A stretch of 64,000 bases of DNA from Sagittula salina (GTDB lineage Bacteria > Pseudomonadota > Alphaproteobacteria > Rhodobacterales > Rhodobacteraceae). Below are positions 16,812-25,269 of this stretch, in pieces; the stretch's first letter is position 1; every line of letters begins with the position of its first letter. Under the pieces are notes generated by a model that had not been told where the DNA came from, searched no databases, and saw nothing but the letters and a program-made list of their open reading frames with translations. The stretch spans positions 62,001-126,000 of the forward strand of contig NZ_JAGISH010000010.1 in assembly GCF_017813235.1 (NCBI RefSeq). The letters run 5' to 3'. Both the position numbers and the translations under genes were made by a program.

Positions 16812-18088
16812 GGCCCTTTGGGACCGTGGTAGTTCAACCCTTCCAGCCAACGCCAAAGCCGCGCCGGATCATGCGGTCCTAGGCTTATCTCAAAGTAGTT
16901 ATCGAGCAGAAGTCCGGCGATCTTGCTGACATCGTCACGGCAATGACACAGGGTGGCGGACTTTGCCGCGCACTCACAAGACAGCCCGTCCGTCAATCGG
17001 TCTAGTGACCAGACCGTCAACTGCAAATCGAATTCCCTGACCAGTTGTCGAATGTGATAACGGGAGCCAATTCCCCGGTCGTCGCGCCTTTCGAATAAGG
17101 CCGCGCTGGACTCAAGCATGCGCAATATCGTTTCGCGCGCAACTCGATCTGGACCGATACGCTGGATAATTTTCGCCGATATACGCGACGCGATGTGGCT
17201 GTTCTCGCGGGCAAGGTGACCGAGTGTGGGCTCCCAGGGATACCCTTGGCAGTCAAGCAGACAATCTAGCGCTCCCACCCTTACATTCTCAGTCGACGCC
17301 GGATCGAGAAGATGATTTTCAAGCTCCGGAACAAGGTCGTCGATTGCCGAGGACCCTTCCAGCAGTTGAAAGACGAGCGACTTGAGGTGTCCTCCGTCCT
17401 CCGGTTGATTGAGGATGCATCGAACGGCATCGACCGTATCGGCAGTGAAAAATCCCGAAGCGCTGAAGCTCCGCCAGAAATCGTTTCTGCGAAAGAAGGG
17501 ATCTTCTGCCGACAAGGCAACCAGACCATCCAGCAATAGGAGCTTCGATCTCGGCGAAAGGCGCGATGGGTCACCGTTGGCCAGAACTGCATACGGATCA
17601 ACCGCGATGATCGCTTCTTGGGTCTCTTGCGTGCCGAGTGCGGCCATCCACCCCAGAAGCCCGCGCAGTTCGTCCCGCGACACTCCGTTTGGCGCGATGA
17701 CTGCAAGGCATTGACGACTGGAAAACGGGTTGCTCGCATCGTTGATCATACGGATCAAGTGACGTGCAGCGCCATATTCCGCGACGATCCTATGCACCGG
17801 CTCGTGGTTCCCTGAACGGGCTGCAGGTTTGAAGAGGCGTGTGTCGAGGATCGACGCTTGGCTGTCACCACGGATGCCGAGATCGCCAAGAGCGGGGTAA
17901 GTCCTCTCATCAAGTCCTGCAGAAACCGAGACGCCGTCGGCCCCCGACAGCAGAAGCTTCGCGAACACCTCGTCGGCCCATGCGATGCGCTGAGTACGCG
18001 TCGGCGCGTGCCGTTGAGGGATCTGATCGTTTGCTTCGTGGGCGAGGAATCTTATCGCGTCATCGAAAATCGCGTCGCGAGTGGAGAA
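16812..18088 (-). pseudogene. Fragment of a large P-loop (STAND/NACHT-like) NTPase
   Basis: An open frame of about 425 codons resembles the middle and C-terminal part of very large predicted NTPases found in defence-rich regions. Marks are HEPVHRIVAEYGAARHL, RDELRGLLGWMAALG and VDPYAVLANGDPSRLSP, followed by helical repeat-like sequence (about residues 190-430 of the open frame). No Walker A or B is present. Both ends abut other broken genes, the helicase at about 16810 and the recombinase at about 18088, so the piece lacks its own start and end. Assignment to the family is from memory of its signature blocks and needs a profile search. Confidence 0.6.
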
Positions 18089-19257
18089 CGCGCCGCCTGC
18101 GCGATAAATACGACGATGGCGGCTTCTCCGGCGGGACACTTGAGAGGCCCGCGCTTAAGGACCTGATCGCCGACATCGAGGACGGGCTGATTGACATCGT
18201 CGTGGTCTACAAGATCGACCGCCTCAGCCGCGCCCTGATGGATTTCTCCAAGCTGGTCGAGATCTTCGACAAGCACGGCGTCACCTTCGTGTCCGTCACG
18301 CAGTCCTTCAACACCACGACGTCCATGGGACGGCTGACGCTGAACATCCTGCTCAGCTTTGCCCAGTTCGAGCGCGAGGTCATCGGCGAGCGGATCCGCG
18401 ACAAGGTCGCTGCGTCGCGCAAGAAGGGCATCTGGATGGGTGGACCGGTGCCGCTGGGTTACAACGTGAAGGACCGCAAGCTGATCGTGGACCCAGACGA
18501 GGCCGAGACGGTGCGGACGATCTTCACACTCTACGCCCGATCAAGCTCCACGGCGGAGGTGATCCGCGAGTTGGACGCGCGTGCGATCCTGACCAAGACC
18601 GGCAGGCCATACGACAAGACCTCGCTCCTCAAGACCCTGCACAACAAGGTCTATCGCGGCCTCGCTGTGCACAAGGGCACGGCCTATCCCGGCGAGCACG
18701 ACGCGATCATCGACGAGCCACTATGGGACGAGGTGCACGATGTGATCGCGAACAACCGCGTCAAACGGGTTGCCGTTGCCAAGGAACCCTCACCGGCGCT
18801 GCTGCGCGGACTGATCTTCACCGAGACCGGTGTCGCGATGACCCCGCACCACACCAAGAAGGGCTCGCGGCGCTATCGCTACTACGTGTCGATGGACGTG
18901 GTCAAAAAACGTCCCAAGGCAGAGTTGCGAGGCCCGCAGCGGCTGCCCGGTGGCATGGTCGAGGATGCCGTGGTCGGCGAAATCCGGCGCCTGCTGCGCA
19001 CCCCGGAGGTCGCCGCGCGGGTGTCGCGGACACTTCGCAAGGATCGGCCAGACCTTGGCGAGGCGGCGATCAGCGCATCGCTCACCCAGTTCGACGACAT
19101 GTGGAAGGCGCTGATCCCGGCCGAGCAGGCGCGCGTCGTCAGGCTTCTGGTCGCGCGTGTCACCGCCAGCGAGGCCGGGCTGGCGGTCGATCTCCGCCAC
19201 GAAGGCTTGGGCGCGATTGCCGCGCTGATGGCCCCGGCCAAGACGGAGGTGGCGTGA
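18089..19257 (+). pseudogene. Large serine recombinase, 5'-truncated
   Basis: Recombinase similarity starts at RDKYDDGGFSGGTLERPALK and continues through VVYKIDRLSRALMDFSKL and FAQFEREVIGERIRDKVAAS (rest of the resolvase domain), then the recombinase and zinc-ribbon-like domains to the stop. The first 60-70 residues, which carry the catalytic serine, are missing; upstream bases belong to the NTPase fragment on the other strand. A frame is open back to 17839, but that part has no recombinase features. The truncation should abolish strand cleavage. Its 3' neighbour, a small HTH gene, overlaps it by one base. Confidence 0.85.
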
Positions 19258-19640
19258 TGGCAGAGCCAGAAACCCTCCGCGTCCACATACCGCTCACCAT
19301 GCGCAATCGCGGCGGCCGCCCTCGCATTCTGCCGCCCAAGGAAATCGAAGTCGCCATGGATCGCGGCCAGGATGCCCGCCTGCTGCGCGCCATCGGCCGC
19401 GCGTGGGACTGGCGGCGCAGGCTCGAGCGCGGCGACGTCAACACCATCGCCGATCTCGCCAGAGCGGAGGGCATCTCCGACCGATACGTCAGCCGCGTGA
19501 TCCGGCTGGCTTGGCTATCGCCATCGGTGCTGGAGCGGCTGGTCCTGCGACGCGAGCCCACGATGCTGTCGATCTTTGACCTCTGCGGCGTGGCGGAGCT
19601 GACGTGGGTCGAGCAGCCGGAAAGGGTTTTTGACGGTTGA
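19257..19640 (+). CDS. Small HTH protein coupled to the serine recombinase
   Basis: A 127-residue protein whose ATG overlaps the recombinase stop (TGATG). A basic N-terminal part with RNRGGRPRILPPKEIE is followed by a helix-turn-helix-like region, TIADLARAEGISDRYVSRVIRLAWLSP when split across about residues 62-88, and a tail that ends in LFDL-like hydrophobics. Proteins of this size and order commonly follow large serine recombinases in Rhodobacteraceae and may help choose DNA sites or orientation. No activity is shown. Confidence 0.7.
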   Translation: MAEPETLRVHIPLTMRNRGGRPRILPPKEIEVAMDRGQDARLLRAIGRAWDWRRRLERGDVNTIADLARAEGISDRYVSRVIRLAWLSPSVLERLVLRREPTMLSIFDLCGVAELTWVEQPERVFDG

Positions 19641-19707
19641 TTGAGTCCAAGAACTGAGTACACTCCGTTAAATTACGCTAGATTACGATGACGCAAAGGG
19701 GGGTATA

Positions 19708-20385
19708 GTGACAGTGGTTCAGCTTAGAAAAAATGGGGGGCAACCAGCTGCTCGCTATGCGTTTGTCGACCGCGAGGGCTTAATGAGGGCCATACATGTA
19801 GGTGAGCAGGCATCTGACATGACCCTTTTATTGCGTGATCTGAATTTCAAGAGTCCAAATAGCACCACGATTGAGCGGATATGTTATCGCGGGCACCTGA
19901 TGAAATCAGGAATGGCGCTTAATTTTCTTCGCGCGTTCGGTCGATATGCCGACAAACAAAACATTGATATTGACTCCAGCGTCTTTGATCCGCAGCACGC
20001 CTTGACGGAGTTTGGCTATCGAGTAGTCGGCCTTGGAGATGCAATACGAAAGGTATCCGGCCAGCTGATTAATTCAGAAGTGGACCCAGTTTCAGATCTT
20101 GCCGTTGCGGCAAACTTAACGCCTGACGCGATCGTCCAAATGGCACAGGGCCGCTGTGTTTTGGTGCCAAGCAACGTGGCCGACGATGTGTCAAAGGCAG
20201 CAATGGCGGTGTTGAAGCTCGCTGATCCATTGCGGGTTGAACGGCTGCCGCCGAATAACACCGATTACAAGCCCGTCGGTGCCAATCGGGTTGAAAATGG
20301 CGCTGACGCATTTCGGTGTCCTGAAACTGCGGCGATTCGGCAGGCAGTGCTTAATCGCGTGGCCCACGTCAGTAGAGCTGCGTAG
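19708..20385 (+). CDS. Unknown accessory protein, 225 aa
   Basis: The GTG at 19708 opens a 225-residue frame with more A and T than the flanking core genes. The N-terminal half reads YAFVDREGLMRAIHVGEQ and TIERICYRGHLMKSGMALNFLRAF; the middle has a possible helix-turn-helix, SDLAVAANLTPDAIVQMAQG (about residues 130-150). I do not recognise the family. No good Shine-Dalgarno precedes the GTG except the G-rich AAAGGGGGG about 8 bases upstream, which may serve. It stands alone, with 200 bases and a long hairpin before the next gene. Confidence 0.6.
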   Translation: MTVVQLRKNGGQPAARYAFVDREGLMRAIHVGEQASDMTLLLRDLNFKSPNSTTIERICYRGHLMKSGMALNFLRAFGRYADKQNIDIDSSVFDPQHALTEFGYRVVGLGDAIRKVSGQLINSEVDPVSDLAVAANLTPDAIVQMAQGRCVLVPSNVADDVSKAAMAVLKLADPLRVERLPPNNTDYKPVGANRVENGADAFRCPETAAIRQAVLNRVAHVSRAA

Positions 20386-20588
20386 GATTTCGTAAGTTAT
20401 CGTAGGGTCAGGTAACGGCATTAATAGATGCCGTAGAGTGCCACAAAATCTGTGGTGTAAGAAGGCATCGTGACACAAGTCACGGTGCCTTCTTGTCCGT
20501 CGCGTAGCTCACAACGGCTGTGGTAGGTCTCGACGCTACGATCAAACCGACGGGCAGACAAGGCATTTCCATCAACTTGGAGAATGCT
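20386..20588. other. Spacer with hairpin, upstream of the three-gene cassette
   Basis: About 200 bases without a gene. It holds the long inverted repeat at 20459-20494 and must contain the promoter for the three-gene cassette. Short TAGATTACG/GTAG-like words recur here and at 19672-19690 and 22229-22240. Confidence 0.4.
20459..20494. repeat. 16-bp inverted repeat with ACAA loop
   Basis: AAGAAGGCATCGTGAC (20459-20474) pairs with 20479-20494 with a single G-T wobble. The outer AAGAAG/CTTCTT gives no uninterrupted U tract after the stem on the + strand, so it may be a weak bidirectional terminator or a structured leader of the downstream genes. Confidence 0.6.
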
Positions 20589-20999
20589 ATGAAATCTGCA
20601 AGAATCAGACTGCCAAGCCCCGAGGCGCTTAAGTGCCCACTGGCTGGCGAGAACGAAGCCATTCGACATCATCTCGAAGTGCTGGCCCGCAACCAGTTGT
20701 CCGATCTGGACCAGCTGGCGTTGTTGGGCTTGCCCGAGAAGGCACCCCAAAAGACGGACAGCGCCGTTGCTGAGAAGTTGGGTGTCGAGAAGTTCGACAT
20801 GTACGATGAGTACTTCGATGTCGAACGTACTTCACAGAACCCGGCAGACGAGCTGTCATCCGCGTTCATTGCCTCGCTGGTCGAAGTTGGTGAAGAAGCA
20901 AAACGGGGTCACAGCCTCGATCCGTTGGCCCTGAATGCTTTCCTGCGGGCTGTACAGGTTCAAGCTCAGGTTCTGCTTAAGGAGGCGTACGATGGCTGA
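20589..20999 (+). CDS. Unknown cassette protein A, 136 aa
   Basis: I start this gene at the ATG at 20589 because GGAGA lies 5 bases upstream. The 136-residue product is acidic and largely helical, with SARIRLPSPEALKCPLAGE at the start and DPLALNAFLRAVQVQAQVLL near the end. It has no signal peptide or membrane segment and I recognise no family. Its end overlaps the start of the next gene by 8 bases, and that gene is in turn overlapped by the B3/B4-domain gene, so the three are very likely one transcript and are expressed in fixed proportion. Confidence 0.65.
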   Translation: MKSARIRLPSPEALKCPLAGENEAIRHHLEVLARNQLSDLDQLALLGLPEKAPQKTDSAVAEKLGVEKFDMYDEYFDVERTSQNPADELSSAFIASLVEVGEEAKRGHSLDPLALNAFLRAVQVQAQVLLKEAYDG

Positions 21000-21537
21000 A
21001 CAAACGCATGTGTTGTCGCCTGACGCATACCGCTGGAAAGCGGGGCACCGGCTGTTTTTCACGCACATTCAGGGGTTGGTGCTAGCAATCGATGCCTTCG
21101 AACGCAGGCCGAGCGAAGATCGACTCGATGATGTCACAGATTTGCTACTCGGCTCGGTCGTGATGATGCAGTTCGCGGCGGACTTCATCGATGAAGGCTA
21201 CGACTGGGTCCGAAACGACATGGCGAAAGTCCATGAAGACTTTAGTGGCGTCTTCTCGGCAGATCATGCCGAACTGCTGAAGCGTCTGCGTGGTATGAGG
21301 TCGGCGAAAGACAATTTCGCGGAAGCGCATGGTCGTTTCGCTGCGGCCCTTAACACTGTGTACAACGCCCACGCGTTTGTCTGTCGTCGTTTCGTCGCTG
21401 ACAGCGGAAGCCTCGCGAACCCGGAAGTAAACGCGCCTGAGCTACTTCGGACAAAATTCCTGCGTAGGGCTTTGGTCACGGCAGGCGCGACCGAACAAGC
21501 GCGAGAACTCGATCGGCGGGGGCAAAACGATGCATAG
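20992..21537 (+). CDS. Unknown cassette protein B, 181 aa
   Basis: A strong ribosome site (AAGGAGG) inside the end of the previous gene precedes the ATG at 20992. The 181-residue product is mostly helical: AGHRLFFTHIQGLVLAIDAF, then LLLGSVVMMQFAADFIDEGY and a C-terminal helical part rich in alanine and arginine. Several histidine and acidic residues lie in the helices, so a metal-binding helical bundle is possible, but I see no diagnostic motif. Unknown function; middle gene of the cassette. Confidence 0.65.
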   Translation: MAEQTHVLSPDAYRWKAGHRLFFTHIQGLVLAIDAFERRPSEDRLDDVTDLLLGSVVMMQFAADFIDEGYDWVRNDMAKVHEDFSGVFSADHAELLKRLRGMRSAKDNFAEAHGRFAAALNTVYNAHAFVCRRFVADSGSLANPEVNAPELLRTKFLRRALVTAGATEQARELDRRGQNDA

Positions 21538-22231
21538 CATCGCGATCGACCCGCGGGTCTTTGAACACGCACCAGACTATTCTCGGTGCGTGTTCACCAT
21601 CCAGGTGCCTGACACCGCCTCGGCCCCTGAAATGCTTGCTGAAGCCCTTCGCCGCCATGCGGGTTCGATAGGTTCGTGTCGTTATGTCAATGACAGGATC
21701 GCCGAGTGGGAGGGTATCTTTCACGCTGTCGGCATCAATCCGAACCGCTACCCGCCATCGCTAAAATCGCTGGTAAAGCGCTGCCGCTCGGGGAAGAGCT
21801 TGCCCTACGTTAACGACCTCGTTGCGATCATGAATTTGGCCAGCTTGATGCTCAGGCAACCGTGTGGCGCAGATGATCTCGACAAGGTCGGTAACGAATT
21901 GCTGCTTCGACCTGCGGATGGCGATGAGGCGTTCGTGCCGCTTGGGGCCAAAGACCTCGTTGAAACTCCAGATCCCGGCGAAATCGTCTATGTCGACAAT
22001 ACGAACAAGAACGTGTTGTGTCGTCGGTTCATTTGGCGCAACGGTCACCTTAGCCGGTTGACCGAACACACTTCCAAGCTGGCCTTCAACGTCGACATCG
22101 CCAGCGGCAACTCGTTCTTGGCCCTAGAGGCCCGCATCCTCATCCCCCGCCTTTTCTGGGATCTTATGCGGGCTGACGCGAAGTACCACCTTCTCAACGC
22201 CCAAAACCCTCGTGTCGAAATCGACATGTAG
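21530..22231 (+). CDS. B3/B4 domain protein (COG3382-like)
   Basis: This 233-residue protein matches the stand-alone B3/B4 domain, the fold that in phenylalanyl-tRNA synthetase beta subunits holds the editing site. Diagnostic blocks are NRYPPSLKSLVKRCRSGKSL, YVNDLVAIMNLASL, CGADDLDKV and PGEIVYVDNTNKNVLCRRF. Free-standing members are presumed to bind or hydrolyse mischarged aminoacyl-tRNA or related esters, but this is not settled. The ATG overlaps the previous stop by 8 bases. A perfect terminator follows, so it ends the cassette. Confidence 0.78.
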   Translation: MHSIAIDPRVFEHAPDYSRCVFTIQVPDTASAPEMLAEALRRHAGSIGSCRYVNDRIAEWEGIFHAVGINPNRYPPSLKSLVKRCRSGKSLPYVNDLVAIMNLASLMLRQPCGADDLDKVGNELLLRPADGDEAFVPLGAKDLVETPDPGEIVYVDNTNKNVLCRRFIWRNGHLSRLTEHTSKLAFNVDIASGNSFLALEARILIPRLFWDLMRADAKYHLLNAQNPRVEIDM

Positions 22232-22257
22232 ATTACGTTGAGATTAAGTAGCTTCAG

Positions 22258-22303
22258 CGACGGTTCGGCACCGCCCTGAGTGCGCGCCGAACCGTCGACT
22301 TTC
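22258..22303 (+). terminator. Intrinsic terminator of the three-gene cassette
   Basis: A perfect 12-bp stem (22258-22269 with 22286-22297) with a 16-base loop is followed by ACTTTCTT. It lies 27 bases after the stop of the B3/B4-domain gene. Confidence 0.75.
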
Positions 22304-22590
22304 TTGATGGCACGCCTACCGCGTGTTCTGGCTATGTTACCATCGATGTCGTTCGGATCGCGCGTTTGGGTTTTGGCGGGCCTTCAAGTTAGGCCGTTGA
22401 AAAGTAACATCAAAAGTGGACCGAACCGGAACGGACGAGGTTCGCCCAAACTGAGACTGATGGCCATTCAGAGCCCAGCTTCGGACAGGCGGCGCGTCTA
22501 TGAGGTACGGTCAGACCTCGCAAACCCCTTTAATAACACGGAAAAATCCGTGCCCGTCAGGGCGGTGTCACTGGTTCGCAATGGGGATAA
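22304..22590. other. Boundary sequence between cassette and tRNA-Ser
   Basis: No gene is credible here. The stretch is mixed in composition. It contains the small inverted repeats GAGGTACGGTCAGACCTC (about 22501-22518) and ACGGAAAAATCCGT (about 22540), the second of which lies just past the 3' end of the tRNA and may be its terminator on the minus strand or part of an attachment site. Confidence 0.45.
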
Positions 22591-22680
22591 TGGCGGAGGC
22601 TCAGGGATTCGAACCCTGGGGACGCTCTCACGCCCAACGGTTTTCAAGACCGCCGCAATCGACCACTCTGCCAAACCTCC
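22591..22680 (-). tRNA. tRNA-Ser(UGA)
   Basis: On the minus strand the 90-base gene folds as a class II tRNA. The acceptor arm GGAGGTT pairs with AGCCTCC. The anticodon stem GCGGT/ACCGT encloses CTTGAAA, giving anticodon UGA. A long variable arm and the T arm GGTTCGAATCC follow, then a discriminator G and an encoded CCA (22591-22593). Its 3' end points towards the mobile region, the usual geometry for an integration target. Confidence 0.95.
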
Positions 22681-22900
22681 GGTCCCGGTCTCCCTAGCGC
22701 CCCCGTCGCGATTCTGAAAGCGCGCTCGGGGGAAAATCCGCGCATTCCGTTTTGCAGGCTTTTCAGAGCCTTCGCGAAACGTTACTCTCGCGGCAAAACC
22801 GGGCCGGCAGCGCACGGCTATGAGGCATGAAACACCATCCGCGACCGGCCCACCGGTTCGGGCCGTCCAACGAGGCGGTGGCACAGGCAAGAGGCAAGAC

Positions 22901-23836
22901 ATGAGCGGTTCTCCCATAGGCAGCATTCTGCGCGCCCCCCTGTTCCTCGGAGCACTCGTTGCGCTTTCGGCCTGCGCCGATGGACAGATGCCCGGCATCC
23001 TGCAACCGAAGGGCGGCGACGCGGTGACCCGCAACGCCACCGGGTCGGCGCCTGCGCGCACCACGGAACGGGACGTCGAGGCGCCCGAAATCTTTGCGGC
23101 GAAGGAAGCTGGCCTCTGGGATGGCCGCCCCTCGCTCGGCGGCGTCTGGGTGGCGCATCCCGACGTCAAGGAGCCGGAGCGGGCGATCATCCGCAACACC
23201 TCGAACGGGCAGTACGTGATCGGTGCGCTTTTCCGCAAGGAACGCGCCACGCCCGGGCCCCGCCTGCAAGTGTCCTCCGACGCCGCGGCGGCGCTCGGGA
23301 TGCTGGCCGGTGCGCCGACCAACCTCGACGTGGTCGCCCTGCGTCGCGAGGAAGCCAAGACCGAGAGCACGCCAGCGGACGCAGCGCAGCCGGTGGCGGC
23401 CACGGGTGCCATGCCCGCCGCACCCGATGTGACCGAAGGCACTCTTGATCCGGTCGCCGGGTCAGCCGCCGCAGCACTCGCCGCCCCGCCGAAGACCGCC
23501 GGCACCGCAATCGAGAGTAGCAGCCTCCCCGCCCCCTCCGCGCCGAAGCCCACTCAGGCCGCTGCGGCCAGTGCCGCACCAGAGCCCGCAGTCAGGTCTG
23601 GCCTGCAGAAGCCTTACCTGCAGATCGGCATCTTCTCGGTCGAGGAAAACGCCCGCAACACCGCCGTCGCCATGCGGCAGGCCGGGCTGGTGCCCACGGT
23701 GATACCGGGCAACTCCAGCGGCAAACCGTTCTGGCGTGTGGTCGTGGGCCCGGCGCAAACCACCGAGGAACGCGCGACTTTGCTCAAGACCATCAAGAAG
23801 AACGGGTTCGAAGACGCCTACGCGGTGACCGACTGA
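22901..23836 (+). CDS. SPOR-domain lipoprotein
   Basis: This 311-residue protein is a lipoprotein: the N-terminus SILRAPLFLGALVALSACAD has a lipobox LSAC with the modified cysteine at about residue 24. A proline- and alanine-rich linker spans about 150-220 and a C-terminal SPOR domain about 230-305 (LQIGIFSVEENARNTAVAMR, then RVVVGPAQTTEERATLL), which binds septal peptidoglycan lacking stem peptides. I start at the ATG at 22901, just before the hydrophobic segment. The next gene is a D,D-carboxypeptidase, so a role in cell-wall growth or division is likely. Confidence 0.85.
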   Translation: MSGSPIGSILRAPLFLGALVALSACADGQMPGILQPKGGDAVTRNATGSAPARTTERDVEAPEIFAAKEAGLWDGRPSLGGVWVAHPDVKEPERAIIRNTSNGQYVIGALFRKERATPGPRLQVSSDAAAALGMLAGAPTNLDVVALRREEAKTESTPADAAQPVAATGAMPAAPDVTEGTLDPVAGSAAAALAAPPKTAGTAIESSSLPAPSAPKPTQAAAASAAPEPAVRSGLQKPYLQIGIFSVEENARNTAVAMRQAGLVPTVIPGNSSGKPFWRVVVGPAQTTEERATLLKTIKKNGFEDAYAVTD

Positions 23837-24042
23837 TCCATCGCAGGCTGCGAATAGGGAATCCCGGCGCGGTGATGGGCGATATCCGCATGAACCCTCC
23901 CACAACCGCGGGTGCACCACGCACCAAGCCGGACTCGCGATCCTTTCACGCCCGGCGGTCCGTCGCCGCCCCGGGTGACACGCTCCGTCCTTTGCGCGAT
24001 AAACGGGGACGAGCAGAATCGACCATGGAGCACGAGGCCGCC

Positions 24043-25269
24043 ATGACATTTCCGATGATATCTTTCATACCAGCTCTGCGGCAGACCGCCCGGCGTCTTC
24101 TGGCCTCCGCCGCCCTTCTGGCGATGATGACCAGTGGCGCGCAAGCCTTTGACACCAAGGCCCGCGCCGCCTTTGTCATCGACATGACCACTGGCACGGT
24201 GCTGCTGGACAAGAACGCAGACGACCCGTTGCCGCCGGCCTCCATGTCAAAGCTGATGACGCTCTACATCGCCTTCGAGGCGCTCCGCGACGGGCAGCTT
24301 CAGCTGGAAGAAAAACTTCCCGTATCGCAGCACGCCATGTCCTATGGCGGCTCCACCATGTTCCTCAATACGCAGGACCGGGTCGCAGTGCAGGACTTGC
24401 TGCGCGGCATCATCGTGCTCTCGGGGAACGACGCTTGTGCCGTGCTGGCCGAAGCGCTGTCCCCTGACGGCACCGAACAGGGCTTCGCCCGGCTGATGAC
24501 CCAGCGCGCCGCGCAACTCGGCATGACCGCCTCGCAATTCAAGAACGCCTCCGGTTGGCCCGCCGAAGGGCACGTCATGTCGATGCGCGATCTGACCTTG
24601 CTGGCCAGCCATATCATCAAGGACTTCCCGGACTTCTATCCGATCTTTTCCGAACGAAAGTTCGCCTTCGACGGTCGGGCACCATCGAACACTACCAACC
24701 GCAACCCGCTTCTGGCGCTGGATATCGGCGCCGACGGGCTGAAGACCGGCCACACCGCCGAGGCAGGCTATGGGCTGGTCGGCTCCGCCAAGAACGGAGA
24801 GCGCCGCGTGGTCTTCGCGATCACCGGACTCGACTCCGCCGCCGAGCGCGCCGAGCAGTCCGAGGCCATCGTCAACTGGGCCTTCCGCCAGTTTGCCGAG
24901 CAGACCATCGTGAAGCAGGGCCAGCCGGTCACGCAGGCCGAACTCTGGCTGGGCGCAGAGGACGCGGTCGACCTCGTGGCGGAAAAGGACATCACCCTGC
25001 TGCTGCCCACCATGACCGCTGGCGGTGTAAAGGCAGAGGTGGTCTATACCGGCCCGATCGAGGCGCCGGTGAAACAGGGCCAGCGCCTGGCCGAACTCAT
25101 CATCCAGCCCGAGGGCCTGCCGGAAACCCGCGTGCCGCTGGTTGCCGCCGGGGATGTGGCGGCGGGCGGCTTCTTCGACCGCATGATGACCGTATCGGCT
25201 GTGTTGCTGAAGCGGTTCACGGCGCAGCCCTCGGAAATGGAAACCGAAGCAGCGCAGGACGCCACGTGA
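24043..25269 (+). CDS. dacC: D-alanyl-D-alanine carboxypeptidase (PBP5/6 type)
   Basis: A serine peptidase of family S11 that trims the terminal D-alanine from peptidoglycan stem peptides in the periplasm. From the ATG at 24043 a signal peptide ends at SGAQA (residue 35). The active-site motifs are S67-M-S-K70 in PPASMSKLMTL, SGN in IIVLSGNDAC near residue 128, and KTG in GLKTGHTAEAGYGL near 235. The C-terminal region is the beta-rich PBP5_C domain, ending with a probable amphipathic membrane anchor. A GAGG site favours this start over the ATG at 24025. Its stop overlaps the GTG of tmk. The symbol is by family; dacA or dacF would fit too. Confidence 0.9.
   Translation: MTFPMISFIPALRQTARRLLASAALLAMMTSGAQAFDTKARAAFVIDMTTGTVLLDKNADDPLPPASMSKLMTLYIAFEALRDGQLQLEEKLPVSQHAMSYGGSTMFLNTQDRVAVQDLLRGIIVLSGNDACAVLAEALSPDGTEQGFARLMTQRAAQLGMTASQFKNASGWPAEGHVMSMRDLTLLASHIIKDFPDFYPIFSERKFAFDGRAPSNTTNRNPLLALDIGADGLKTGHTAEAGYGLVGSAKNGERRVVFAITGLDSAAERAEQSEAIVNWAFRQFAEQTIVKQGQPVTQAELWLGAEDAVDLVAEKDITLLLPTMTAGGVKAEVVYTGPIEAPVKQGQRLAELIIQPEGLPETRVPLVAAGDVAAGGFFDRMMTVSAVLLKRFTAQPSEMETEAAQDAT

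Noticed and set aside
17839..18088. N-terminal extension of the serine recombinase frame
   Set aside because: This part has no recombinase motifs and overlaps the NTPase fragment on the other strand; the true gene start is lost.
16790..18139. The NTPase-like frame as an intact gene
   Set aside because: It lacks Walker motifs and both ends coincide with the break points of neighbouring genes.
22280..22717. An open frame of 145 codons over the tRNA-Ser region (and a longer frame on the other strand)
   Set aside because: Its C-terminal half is the antisense translation of tRNA-Ser, a well-known false gene; no ribosome site is present.
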